Below are positions 8,106-15,692 of a DNA stretch of 47,373 nt, one piece after another; the stretch's first letter is position 1, and each line of letters starts with the position of its first letter. This DNA is from Methylacidimicrobium fagopyrum (lineage in GTDB: Bacteria > Verrucomicrobiota > Verrucomicrobiia > Limisphaerales > UBA11358). Below the pieces are notes generated by a model. That model saw nothing but the letters and a program-made list of their open reading frames with translations, was not told the origin of the DNA and ran no database searches. Location: the NCBI GenBank assembly GCA_026225255.1, contig JAMFSJ010000079.1:1-47373 (forward strand), read 5' to 3'. The position numbers were made by a program, and so were the translations under genes.

Positions 8106-10000
8106 GGGCCATTTAATGGATGAATTTGTCTTTCTATGTGGCGGAATAAATTGTAGTTCAATTCTCCATACCTGAAATCGACATCGAGAGATCGTCCAGC
8201 AACTTGCACTTTTTTGAATTCTGTAGTCGCGCTTGGAAGGGGATCTTTCAATGAACGAACAACGATGCAGTTGAATCGCTCGTCGCCTCGATCACGAAGA
8301 AATGTCGCTCGAGTTGAGCCTTCAATCAGCACATATTTTCCGTCTCCAGCTTCTTCCACAACCGGCGGCGTCACAATACTCTTAAGTCCACCAAGCAAAT
8401 TTACAGCAACAGAATCAAAAAGCTGCACTTTGTTAGCTTCATATGCAGCAATTAAATGTTGTATTTGCCTGTATTTATATTCGCGAACATATTGAGTTAA
8501 AGAAACAAGATTACTGAGCTTCACACTTTCAAAGGTCAATTGGACTCCATTTTTACCATACTGACTGACTGTTTGCAGACGTCTTAACAAATCCTCTTGC
8601 GAATGAGCTACAAGTGAGGGCAAAGGCAGTTTTTCAAGAAATGAATCAGCAAATAGAGTTCGGATTTGGCCATACAAGGCCGAGATTGCCGCAGCGTGAA
8701 TAGCTCCTTCATATTTTACTGCTTCAATTTTATTTTTTTGACCACCAGAACGTAAAGCAACATATGCACTTCCTTGACTAGGATCATGACAATTGATGAA
8801 GTAACCGCGATAAGGAAGATTATCCACTTCTATAACTTCTGCACCAAGCGCACGAAGCAAACGACGGCGATAAGCTCCATGATCAAATTTAGGTTCAATT
8901 TTCGAAAGCATGATTCTGCAATGCACATCACGCATCCTCCATACAAGCAAGCTGGGAAATAATGAGTAAACAAAATCCGTATCGTTTTCGCATATTAGCA
9001 AGTCCGTTACGCTCGTCTCCAAGTGTTGCGTAATATCTCCATACAGGTCTTCAAGATCATAACAAACATCCGAAGGCATTTTGGGTGTTTTCATTCTAAC
9101 TAGCTCAGTGTTAAAAAAATCTTCACTGGCTTTTTTTCCAGCTTTTATTAAACCCGCTATTGTCTTCGTGTCCATCTTATCAAAATCAGTCGCTTTAACA
9201 TTTCCAGTGGGAATTGATACAACATGAACATCTCCTTGAATAGTGAGCTGTAATTCTTGGCTTCCTTCCACAACAGTGTTTACAACAGCATCCAGGAGCG
9301 ACGATGAATTCCACTGCTCAATTGATTCATCATCTGCTTTTAAAACAAAGGCTAAAATTCGGCTACTCAAAGCCTTCCCCGCGGCTCCTTCCGCAAATAA
9401 AAAAGTAGGAAGATTGCTCAGAACACCTCCGTCAATGAATTGACGATTAACTGGCTGAAAGAAAATTGGAATTGAACATGACGCGCGAATAGCTTTGGCT
9501 ACGGAGTCATTAGGGCTGGATCGATTGTTCCAAACTCGCACCTTCCTAGATAAAATATCTGTTGCTACTATTGAAGTCGGCAATTGAAGGTCTGAAAATG
9601 TTATCGGTCCTTGTTTTGTTCCCAAAAGCTTTCTTAAACAAGACTCCACCCAAACTTCAATCTCACTCGATGAATAATATCCTTGATGAAGTAATAGATT
9701 GCCATATTTGCCAAAAGGCTTTGCAGCAAACCTAAGTAGCCACGAAGGATTATTCTCAATATCTGGTGGCATTAGAAACTTTTGAAAATTCAACTCCGAG
9801 ACGAATTCATTGAGTTGCTGCGTTGTTGCTCCAGCACCAATAAGCCCGGCAATAATTGAGCCGGCAGATGTGCCAGCAACTTCCACAAAATGAACCCCTC
9901 GCTGGACAGCCTCTTCATACGCCCCAACCAAAGCAGCAGCCCGACATCCTCCGCCTTGGAAAACTCCTACGCAGGACTGAAAGAAAATAGTTTTTTTCAT
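8102..10000 (-). CDS. patatin-like phospholipase with PLD-like and ParB-like C-terminal segments
   Basis: The N-terminal about 300 residues form a patatin-like acyl hydrolase: oxyanion loop GGGCR at 16-20, nucleophile GTSAGS with Ser45, and the DGG dyad with Asp190. Such enzymes cleave membrane phospholipids, and bacterial relatives serve as effectors in CBASS and other immune systems. Residues about 333-420 resemble a PLD-fold segment without HKD residues (DLLICEND, RRRLLRALGAEVIEV). Residues about 540-590 hold VVEEAGDGKYVLIEGSTR followed by a hydrophobic strand, like the ParB/sulfiredoxin-type motif I/vIEGxxR. There is no signal peptide. It overlaps the primase-like gene by ATGA and follows two tiny ORFs. 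The low G+C marks it as acquired. The patatin call is firm; the C-terminal domain names are tentative. Confidence 0.85.
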   Translation of the reverse strand: MKKTIFFQSCVGVFQGGGCRAAALVGAYEEAVQRGVHFVEVAGTSAGSIIAGLIGAGATTQQLNEFVSELNFQKFLMPPDIENNPSWLLRFAAKPFGKYGNLLLHQGYYSSSEIEVWVESCLRKLLGTKQGPITFSDLQLPTSIVATDILSRKVRVWNNRSSPNDSVAKAIRASCSIPIFFQPVNRQFIDGGVLSNLPTFLFAEGAAGKALSSRILAFVLKADDESIEQWNSSSLLDAVVNTVVEGSQELQLTIQGDVHVVSIPTGNVKATDFDKMDTKTIAGLIKAGKKASEDFFNTELVRMKTPKMPSDVCYDLEDLYGDITQHLETSVTDLLICENDTDFVYSLFPSLLVWRMRDVHCRIMLSKIEPKFDHGAYRRRLLRALGAEVIEVDNLPYRGYFINCHDPSQGSAYVALRSGGQKNKIEAVKYEGAIHAAAISALYGQIRTLFADSFLEKLPLPSLVAHSQEDLLRRLQTVSQYGKNGVQLTFESVKLSNLVSLTQYVREYKYRQIQHLIAAYEANKVQLFDSVAVNLLGGLKSIVTPPVVEEAGDGKYVLIEGSTRATFLRDRGDERFNCIVVRSLKDPLPSATTEFKKVQVAGRSLDVDFRYGELNYNLFRHIERQIHPLNGP

Positions 10001-10016
10001 GCAAACATTTTTTGAA

Positions 10017-10130
10017 TCATTTGATCATAAGCAAGAAATACCCATACGCATTGGTGCATATCTTCACGTCCTTTTCCATGAACTCCTTCGACACGGTGTC
10101 GTATGTAAGGGCATTTTCAGTGGTTTTCAT
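10017..10130 (-). CDS. 37-residue ORF between the remnant and the patatin gene
   Basis: A short open frame from ATG 10130 that encodes 37 residues (begins MKTTENALTYD, ends FLLMIK). Its ATG overlaps the stop of the preceding frame by four bases (ATGA), and its own stop is 16 bp before the patatin start, the spacing of a coupled operon. No homology is recognised. It may be a real small protein, or the tail of a decayed gene. Confidence 0.35.
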   Translation of the reverse strand: MKTTENALTYDTVSKEFMEKDVKICTNAYGYFLLMIK

Positions 10131-10291
10131 GTAGCATCTACAGTTTCTTCAATTCTTTCCACATTGGCAACTTGAATGGAATAAGACTTTGTTTTGTCTT
10201 TCTTACGTTTACCAAACATATTTTTTTGAACATTGGCCGAGACGATCGCCCTAATCGCGCTAGCTTCATTGTCAGTTTGAAAAATTAGCCC
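10127..10291 (-). pseudogene. 54-codon open tail of a likely truncated gene
   Basis: This frame is open for 54 codons after a TAG and ends TGA inside the ATGA overlap with the next ORF. The translation (around SAIRAIVSANVQKNMF then KRKKDKTKS) reads like the C-terminal end of a normal protein, but the only ATG is at codon 25 and there is no ribosome-binding site. The sequence just upstream is the terminator of the 136-codon gene. I infer a 5'-truncated first gene of the patatin cassette. Confidence 0.35.
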
Positions 10292-10292
10292 C

Positions 10293-10333
10293 TAAAAATT
10301 AAAAGAACGCCGCCACCTCTCGGTGACAGCGTT
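10293..10333 (-). terminator. rho-independent terminator of the 10357-10758 gene
   Basis: On the minus strand an imperfect stem (AACGC...GCGTT outer, CACC/GGTG inner, 4-nt loop) at 10306-10333 is followed by CTTTTAATTTTT. It ends the small unknown gene upstream and separates it from the patatin cassette. Confidence 0.7.
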
Positions 10334-10356
10334 GTGATTTTGATTAGTCCTGACGC

Positions 10357-10758
10357 CTATTTCTTCGCGGCGTCGGTGGCGGGCGGTGGGGTTGGCGCGC
10401 CGTTGCTCTTGATGCTGGCGATCACGTCGTAGCCCCAGTCGCCCAGGATGTGCTCGGCGCCCTTGTTCAGGCCCAGTAACACGTCGCGGGCGGACGCTAC
10501 GTAGTAGCGCACGTAGCCCGGCGTGGTCAGGTCGAACCCCAGCGCGTTGTCACGCGCTTCGATGGCCGTCTCCGCCTGGCGGGACAGCTCTTCCGCTTGC
10601 GTGTTGCTGGCGGCGGCGAGGTCGGTTTGCGTTTTGAGGTTCGCAATGTCCCGGATGCCGTTCAGCGGGCTGGCCGCGCCCAATGCCTGATGCTTGGCCT
10701 GAATGGCCTGCGCCAGTTTGATGAGGGCATCCACGTTGGTTGGAATGGTTATTCGCAT
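10357..10758 (-). CDS. small conserved-looking protein of unknown function
   Basis: A 133-residue protein that I do not recognise. It is mostly predicted helical with an Ala/Gln-rich middle (NTQAEELSRQAETAIEAR), then a motif HILGDWGYDV near the C-terminus and a Pro/Ala tail. There is no signal peptide or membrane helix. The ATG at 10758 is preceded by AAGGAAG at a good distance; a GTG three codons earlier overlaps that site and is rejected. It has its own terminator. Its upstream side holds a 16-bp palindrome and, 210 bp away, the array of 21-bp repeats, so the gene and the array may belong together. Confidence 0.7.
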   Translation of the reverse strand: MRITIPTNVDALIKLAQAIQAKHQALGAASPLNGIRDIANLKTQTDLAAASNTQAEELSRQAETAIEARDNALGFDLTTPGYVRYYVASARDVLLGLNKGAEHILGDWGYDVIASIKSNGAPTPPPATDAAKK

Positions 10759-10969
10759 TTGAATCACTTCCTTTCGGATTAGTATTTTGTTCCCTGCCCT
10801 GACTCGTCGACAAAGAGTTTCCGGCGATGATGATCACGGCGGGGAACATGACGACCCTAAGCTGGTCGGCGACAAATTTCCAAAGATTTCCGTAACATAT
10901 TTGTGTCGAAAAACCGTTAAAATCATTGAGCAAGTGCTAAGTTCTTGATTTCAAGAAACATCTGACACT
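10759..10969. other. leader region with a TTCTTGA-TT-TCAAGAA palindrome
   Basis: Upstream region of the small minus-strand gene. At 10942-10957 there is a perfect 7-bp inverted repeat with a 2-bp spacer, the size of a dimeric regulator site. No clear -35/-10 pair could be chosen with confidence, and no ORF is supported here. Confidence 0.4.
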
Positions 10970-11305
10970 TTTGCAGTTTCTAAAATGAGTTTAACGATTC
11001 AAAAAATGACTTTGGCAATCGTGAAAGTCATTTTTGAGATTCACAAACGGTTTCTGGCGATCGTCAGAATGGGTTTAAAGGCTTACAAACGTTGGTAATG
11101 AATCCGCAAACCGGGTTTAAACAGTCACAAACTGTCCCAGTGGATCGACAAGGTCAGGTTAGCGATCCACAGAATGGGTTTGGGGATCGCCAACCGGCGT
11201 TGGTGAACTGTAAAAATGGCTTGGTGAACCGTCACAGACTCTTTAGCGATCCTTAAAATGACTTTTTAAATCGTAAAAGTGAGTTTAAGACCTCTGCCAA
11301 AGTCG
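10970..11305. repeat. array of sixteen degenerate 21-bp tandem repeats
   Basis: The stretch splits without any gap into sixteen units of exactly 21 bp. The units differ widely but share a pattern: TT at columns 1-2, GATC-like bases at columns 6-9, and A-rich columns 13-16. By count, column 13 is A in 15 of 16 units, column 15 in 14 of 16, and column 7 in 13 of 16. The period is constant despite heavy divergence. Read in one plus-strand frame the units give [L/F]-x-I-x-K heptads, but stops in units 7, 12, 13 and 15 rule out a present-day gene. Confidence 0.85.
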
Positions 11306-11312
11306 TTTTATT

Positions 11313-11375
11313 TGTAGCGGCGGTCTGTGACCGCCGTTTCTTCGGGCAAATGGGCGGTCACAGACCGCCACTACA
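11313..11375. repeat. long palindrome of GGCGGTCTGTGACCGCC type
   Basis: Two 23-bp arms (11313-11335 and 11353-11375) are near-perfect inverted copies, each holding the inner palindrome GGCGGTCTGTGACCGCC. The spacer is 17 bp. It directly follows the 21-bp array and precedes the glycosyltransferase-PHP gene by about 85 bp. Confidence 0.85.
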
Positions 11376-11461
11376 GCACTTATTCACCGCAAAATGTGAA
11401 TAGAAGTTCACCGGTTCGTCACCGGCTCGTAACAACGTTGAACTAGAGTCAGGGTGCGACT

Positions 11462-13525
11462 ATGAAAAAGATTCTTATCCTGACGGCCGGATTCGACGAT
11501 GCGCATCACGCCGCAGCGCGTAATTTGCGCGACGCCGTTGAGTCGCTCGATGACGACGCGCGCGCGGAAATTTTTGATTTGTTCGCCGATGGGCGCGGCA
11601 CGTTTTCCACGTTGTTCCATAAAACATGTTTGAGTCTCGCCCAATACGCCCCGATTTTGTGGAGCGGTTTACGCGCCGCGCCCGATGAAACGGCGGCGAT
11701 GGAACGCTCGTTCGGCGGCTTCGCGCGGATGCACGATCCGTTGGAAAAAATCCTGCTCGAAACGCAGCCGGATTGTGTGGTCTCCACCAGCCCGGCTTAC
11801 GGGCATCTCATCCAGAAGATTTTCCGCAGTCATCGCGAACGGCCGTTCCGTTTCGTCACCGTAGTCACGGAATCGCTGGTGGCCAGTCCGGCGTGGTTTC
11901 GGGCGCCGAGTGATTTTTTCTGTGTGGCGAATGAAATCGTGGCGGACTCGTTGCGCGTAGGCGGTGTGCCGGAAGGAAAAATCAAGGTGCTCGGCTTTCC
12001 AGTCAGCCCGGAATTTGCGTGGGCGAAAAATGATCTGCCCCTCCCCGCCGCGAACGAATTGCGACGCGTGCTTTATCTCGTTCATTCGGGCAAGAAAAAA
12101 ACGGGCAAAGCGGTGGACCGCTTGCTGGAGCAATCTGATTTGCACGTCACGGTGGTGGGCGGACGCGATGCGGAGTTGCGCGCGAAATTGCTGGATCGTT
12201 TTCGCGGCGAAGAAAAGCGGGTGCAGATTCTCGGCTGGACGAATCAATTGTCGGAATTGCTCCGCTCGCATCACGTGGTCATCGCCAAATCCGGGCTGGC
12301 GGTGCATGAGGCGATCGCGGCGCGTTGTCCGATCATCGTGAATCATTTCGACACGAGCCAGGAAGAAGCGAACTCGAAGTTGGTGGAAAAATCCGGTATC
12401 GGCGTGGTCGTGAAAAAGAATCGCGAAGCCGTCGAGGCCGTGAAAGAGGCTTTCGACCACCGCGCGGAAATCTGGAACGGTTGGCGGCGTAATTTGAAGA
12501 AGATTTCGCGCCCGGACGCGGCGCTGCGGATCGGCGAATTGATTTTGGGCGAGATTGAGAAGGATCAGCCCGCGCGGGAAAGGATGCCGTCGTTTGAAAT
12601 GGAGCCGTCGCGCGTGATGCGTTTGCCGTCGCAACGCAACGGGCAGCATCCGCACCCTAGCCTGCTCCCAAAAGGGGATCGGAATGGGAATGGTGAAGCG
12701 TCATCCAATCATCCGAACGGAATGGTTCCCGCGAACGAGGGAACGGGAACGGGCATGTTGCTGTGTGATTTTCACATTCACTCGAATTATTCCGACGGCA
12801 AATTGAGCGTGCCGGAGATCATTGATTTTTACGGCGAACGCGGCTTCGACTGCATCTGCATCACGGATCATTTGGCCGATCCGCGCCGGTTACTCGGCAA
12901 AATTTCCGAGCTGGCGAATCTCACGCTGGGGCCGGATCAGGTGGCGGAATATTTTACGGTGATCGAACGCGAACGGCAACGCGCGTGGCGCCGTTACAAG
13001 ATGTTGGTGATGACGGGCATTGAATTTAACAAGGACGGTTACACGAGCAAAACGTCGGCGCATCTGCTGGGCGTGGATTTGAAATCACCGATTGATGCGG
13101 CGCTGGACATTCCGGAAACGATCGAACAGATCCACGCACAAGGCGGGCTCGCCATCGCCTCGCATCCCCACATCATGAAAAGCGAGTGGGGCAAGAACAC
13201 GCTTTATCTCTGGGAGAATCAGGAGAAATTTGCGCCGATGATCGACGCGTGGGAGATTGCGAACCGGAATAATATATTCAACGACATCGGACTGAAACGG
13301 TTGCCGTTCATCGCGAACAGTGATTTTCACAAACCGAAACATATCTATTCGTGGAAGACGTTGATCCATTGCCAGAAAAACCCTGAGGCGATCAAGCAGT
13401 GCATTCGCCGCAATGAACACGTGGCGATTACGTTGTATCGCGATTTCGCGCCGGCAACGACCGGCTTCAATGTGACGTTGCAAGAACAGGTAGAAAAGAA
13501 ATCCACGCTGCCGATTGCGGCCTGA
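11462..13525 (+). CDS. glycosyltransferase (MGDG-synthase-like) fused to a PHP phosphoesterase
   Basis: Two enzymes in one chain of 687 residues. Residues 1 to about 370 form a GT-B glycosyltransferase of the diacylglycerol glucosyl/galactosyltransferase (MGDG synthase-like) group: TAGFDDAHHAAARNL at the start, VVSTSPAYGHLIQ, VVTESLVASPAWF, LGFPVSPEF, and the donor site LLRSHHVVIAKSGLAVHEAIAA. Residues about 375-430 are a low-complexity linker. From 436 a PHP domain starts: DFHIHSNYSDG (His438, His440), ITDH (His470), GIEF, SHPH, and DFH near the end, the usual metal ligands. A glycolipid synthesis role coupled to a phosphate-removing step is possible but inferred. The ATG at 11462 follows GTCAGGGTG. 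Confidence 0.88.
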   Translation: MKKILILTAGFDDAHHAAARNLRDAVESLDDDARAEIFDLFADGRGTFSTLFHKTCLSLAQYAPILWSGLRAAPDETAAMERSFGGFARMHDPLEKILLETQPDCVVSTSPAYGHLIQKIFRSHRERPFRFVTVVTESLVASPAWFRAPSDFFCVANEIVADSLRVGGVPEGKIKVLGFPVSPEFAWAKNDLPLPAANELRRVLYLVHSGKKKTGKAVDRLLEQSDLHVTVVGGRDAELRAKLLDRFRGEEKRVQILGWTNQLSELLRSHHVVIAKSGLAVHEAIAARCPIIVNHFDTSQEEANSKLVEKSGIGVVVKKNREAVEAVKEAFDHRAEIWNGWRRNLKKISRPDAALRIGELILGEIEKDQPARERMPSFEMEPSRVMRLPSQRNGQHPHPSLLPKGDRNGNGEASSNHPNGMVPANEGTGTGMLLCDFHIHSNYSDGKLSVPEIIDFYGERGFDCICITDHLADPRRLLGKISELANLTLGPDQVAEYFTVIERERQRAWRRYKMLVMTGIEFNKDGYTSKTSAHLLGVDLKSPIDAALDIPETIEQIHAQGGLAIASHPHIMKSEWGKNTLYLWENQEKFAPMIDAWEIANRNNIFNDIGLKRLPFIANSDFHKPKHIYSWKTLIHCQKNPEAIKQCIRRNEHVAITLYRDFAPATTGFNVTLQEQVEKKSTLPIAA

Positions 13526-13771
13526 TAGGTTTGTCGACGGGACTTTCTTGAAGCTCACACCAAGCCGAAACTTTTTAGTCCGACCGCGCAGCACGGGGCA
13601 ATGCTCGATGCGCCGCAAATCAACCTGCGTTACGCTTCGCGGCGGCTTTGCGCCGGGGCGTGAGATTTTTTCCGCATAAGCATCCCGCCAAACCCGCCCG
13701 CCGTCCGCCCATTCAGCTTAGGGATTGAAAAAATTGTGGAAACGCGCCGCTGTTTCAACGAAGATGGATTC
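13526..13771. other. intergenic stretch, no gene seen
   Basis: A G+C-rich 246-bp gap with no convincing ORF. A hairpin-like run (GGCG...CGCC) near 13642-13658 followed by a short T tract at about 13670 could be a weak terminator for the preceding gene. Confidence 0.4.
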
Positions 13772-15511
13772 ATGGCACAAACCGAAAATGGCGCTGGACC
13801 GGTCGTTTCCGCTGAGGAGATTCAAAAGGCATGGAGTAATTTCACGTTGCGCGTGGAGCAATTGGAAACGGGCAACACCGTTTTGGAACACGAAAACAAA
13901 GCGTTGCGCCGGATGCTGGAAAACTCCATCGAGTATCGCAAAAAATCGCACGCGGAACTCGTCACGCTCATCACTACGCTGATCAGTAAATTGCCCGTCA
14001 ACGATCTCGGCGTCATCATCACGCGGCTGGTCGAACATAGTAATCAGGTCGGCGAAGTCTCGTCGGCGTTGATCGGTGGAAAAATGGAGGACAACCAACT
14101 TCAACCCGCGAGCCTCAAATTGCTCGATAAGACCAAGCGCGATCTCGCGGCGGCCATCAAGCCAGCAGTCGAACAATTGATCCAGTCCGATCCGCCCCTC
14201 GAAATTGCGACGCTGCAAAATTTGATCGCGGAGCCGGAAAGCTTTTTCAATCCGTCCGTCGTCCGCGCCAGCCGTTGTTTTGTGAAAGGCCAGATTCCGC
14301 GCGAACGCATTGTCCGCGAATTCGGCGAGGAAGCGTTGATCTTCTTCAAAGATTTAACGACCGACGTGAAATATAATCCGCGCCCGAAACCGGAAGAAGT
14401 CGTGCTCGGCTTCGCGAATGATTTCGACGCGTTGCTCGCGCAAAATCCGAACGTCGTCGCGGCGAAGCGCACCGAACTGCTCGCCTTGCACCAAAAAATC
14501 CGCGCGAGCAAAACGGTGTGCGAACAATCGCGGGCGCAAAAAAGTGCGTTCCTCAAATTATCGTTCGTGCTCGATCTGCTGCATTATTACGAGAACCAAA
14601 ACACGGAATCGCCGGACGTGGTTTTCGCGCAGCGCATGCCGCCATTGATCGAACAACTCGTCATCACGGGCGAACGCGATACGTTGGATCCGAAACTGGT
14701 GGAACTCGCCGAGTCGTTGCTCGCGTTCATCATCACCAATGATTACCGGCATTCTGTCATCAACAACATCGGCAAAAGCGGCGGCCTGCCCCGCACCTTG
14801 CGTTTCACGCTGGCGTTCCGTTCGGAAAAATTATCGGAGGGTGATCCGTTGACGATTGAATGCGTAAAGCATTTGATCCCCGCGAACAGCACGCCCAAAC
14901 TCGCCGAGCTCGTCACGGTTTTACGCCTGTTCAATCTGCACATGCAAGCGTCCGTCACGAAGGCCATCATGTCGTCCGACCGCTTGCGCCGCGAAGATGC
15001 GGAAGCGCTCGGCAAAGCCATCGCGAAGGAATTGAACCTGACCGAACTGCAAGAACGGCTGATCGAGAAGACCAATATCACGCCGGAAAAAGAATCGCAA
15101 ATGGCCTGGGATCACATCAAAGATTTGATCGCCAGCCGCGCGACGCCGAACGAAATCACCAACGCCATCCGCAAACGGTTGCACGCGAAATACGATGACG
15201 GCGAAGTCAAGGCGAGCTGGCTCACGCTCACCGAATCCGACGCGCTGTTGCTCGTGCGCGTGTTTTGTCTGCTGCCGTATTTGCCGGACGGCCAGACGGA
15301 TCCGATTGCGCGGCCAGTTCTCGAAGCGTATGTTTCGCGACTCACGCACGAAAAATATGCCGCGACTTACAGCAAGATCGTCGGCGCGTTAAAAAATCTT
15401 TTCAAGGTGAAAGCCGACAGTCCCGCGCTGGTGAATTTCATTTCACTCGTGCGTTGGGTATCACCAACGGACGCGGATAAATTATCGCACGATGTCGGCA
15501 TGACGACTTGA
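13772..15511 (+). CDS. large helical protein of unknown function
   Basis: A 579-residue soluble protein not matched to any family I know. From ATG 13772 it starts with a short acidic segment, then a coiled-coil stretch (VEQLETGNTVLEHENKALRR). The rest is a long run of amphipathic helices with no signal peptide, membrane span, catalytic motif or nucleotide loop. The helical solenoid-like make-up suggests a scaffold or regulatory role, which is speculation. Codon usage matches the high-G+C neighbours, so it looks native. An in-frame GTG at 13736 is a weaker start. The gene ends 20 bp before a single-arm palindrome. Confidence 0.75.
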   Translation: MAQTENGAGPVVSAEEIQKAWSNFTLRVEQLETGNTVLEHENKALRRMLENSIEYRKKSHAELVTLITTLISKLPVNDLGVIITRLVEHSNQVGEVSSALIGGKMEDNQLQPASLKLLDKTKRDLAAAIKPAVEQLIQSDPPLEIATLQNLIAEPESFFNPSVVRASRCFVKGQIPRERIVREFGEEALIFFKDLTTDVKYNPRPKPEEVVLGFANDFDALLAQNPNVVAAKRTELLALHQKIRASKTVCEQSRAQKSAFLKLSFVLDLLHYYENQNTESPDVVFAQRMPPLIEQLVITGERDTLDPKLVELAESLLAFIITNDYRHSVINNIGKSGGLPRTLRFTLAFRSEKLSEGDPLTIECVKHLIPANSTPKLAELVTVLRLFNLHMQASVTKAIMSSDRLRREDAEALGKAIAKELNLTELQERLIEKTNITPEKESQMAWDHIKDLIASRATPNEITNAIRKRLHAKYDDGEVKASWLTLTESDALLLVRVFCLLPYLPDGQTDPIARPVLEAYVSRLTHEKYAATYSKIVGALKNLFKVKADSPALVNFISLVRWVSPTDADKLSHDVGMTT

Positions 15512-15512
15512 T

Positions 15513-15562
15513 GGAGCGCCGCTCTCCTGATCGGCTTGATGGGAAAAACATCACCCATCAAG
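15513..15562. repeat. single-arm GGAGCGCC...GATCGGC repeat with a secondary hairpin
   Basis: GGAGCGCCGCTCTCCTGATCGGC at 15513-15535 is one arm of the long palindrome family seen at 20.7 and 23.7 kb. The other arm is absent; instead CTTGATGGG (15535-15543) pairs with CCCATCAAG (15554-15562). This may be a decayed copy. Confidence 0.65.
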
Positions 15563-15692
15563 CTACCTACTTGCGCGAGCAATTTTGATTTTAGAGGAGG
15601 CCAGGGCCGCGATCAAAACGTCCGGCTCGATCGGGTCTTTCAATTCAGTTTTCGTTCGTGTCTTTCGCGGTTTTCGTAGTTAAAATTTTTGC

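Noticed and set aside
10920..10960. Sigma-54 promoter upstream of the small gene at 10357
   Set aside because: TTAGCAC and TTGC occur on the minus strand but are adjacent rather than separated by the required spacing.
10970..11305. Regular 21-bp units as a CRISPR array
   Set aside because: There are no identical repeats separated by unique spacers; all positions drift, units abut directly, and no cas genes are near.
10970..11305. Array as a present-day protein gene with heptad repeats
   Set aside because: One plus frame reads as heptads, but units 7, 12, 13 and 15 carry stops and there is no start signal.
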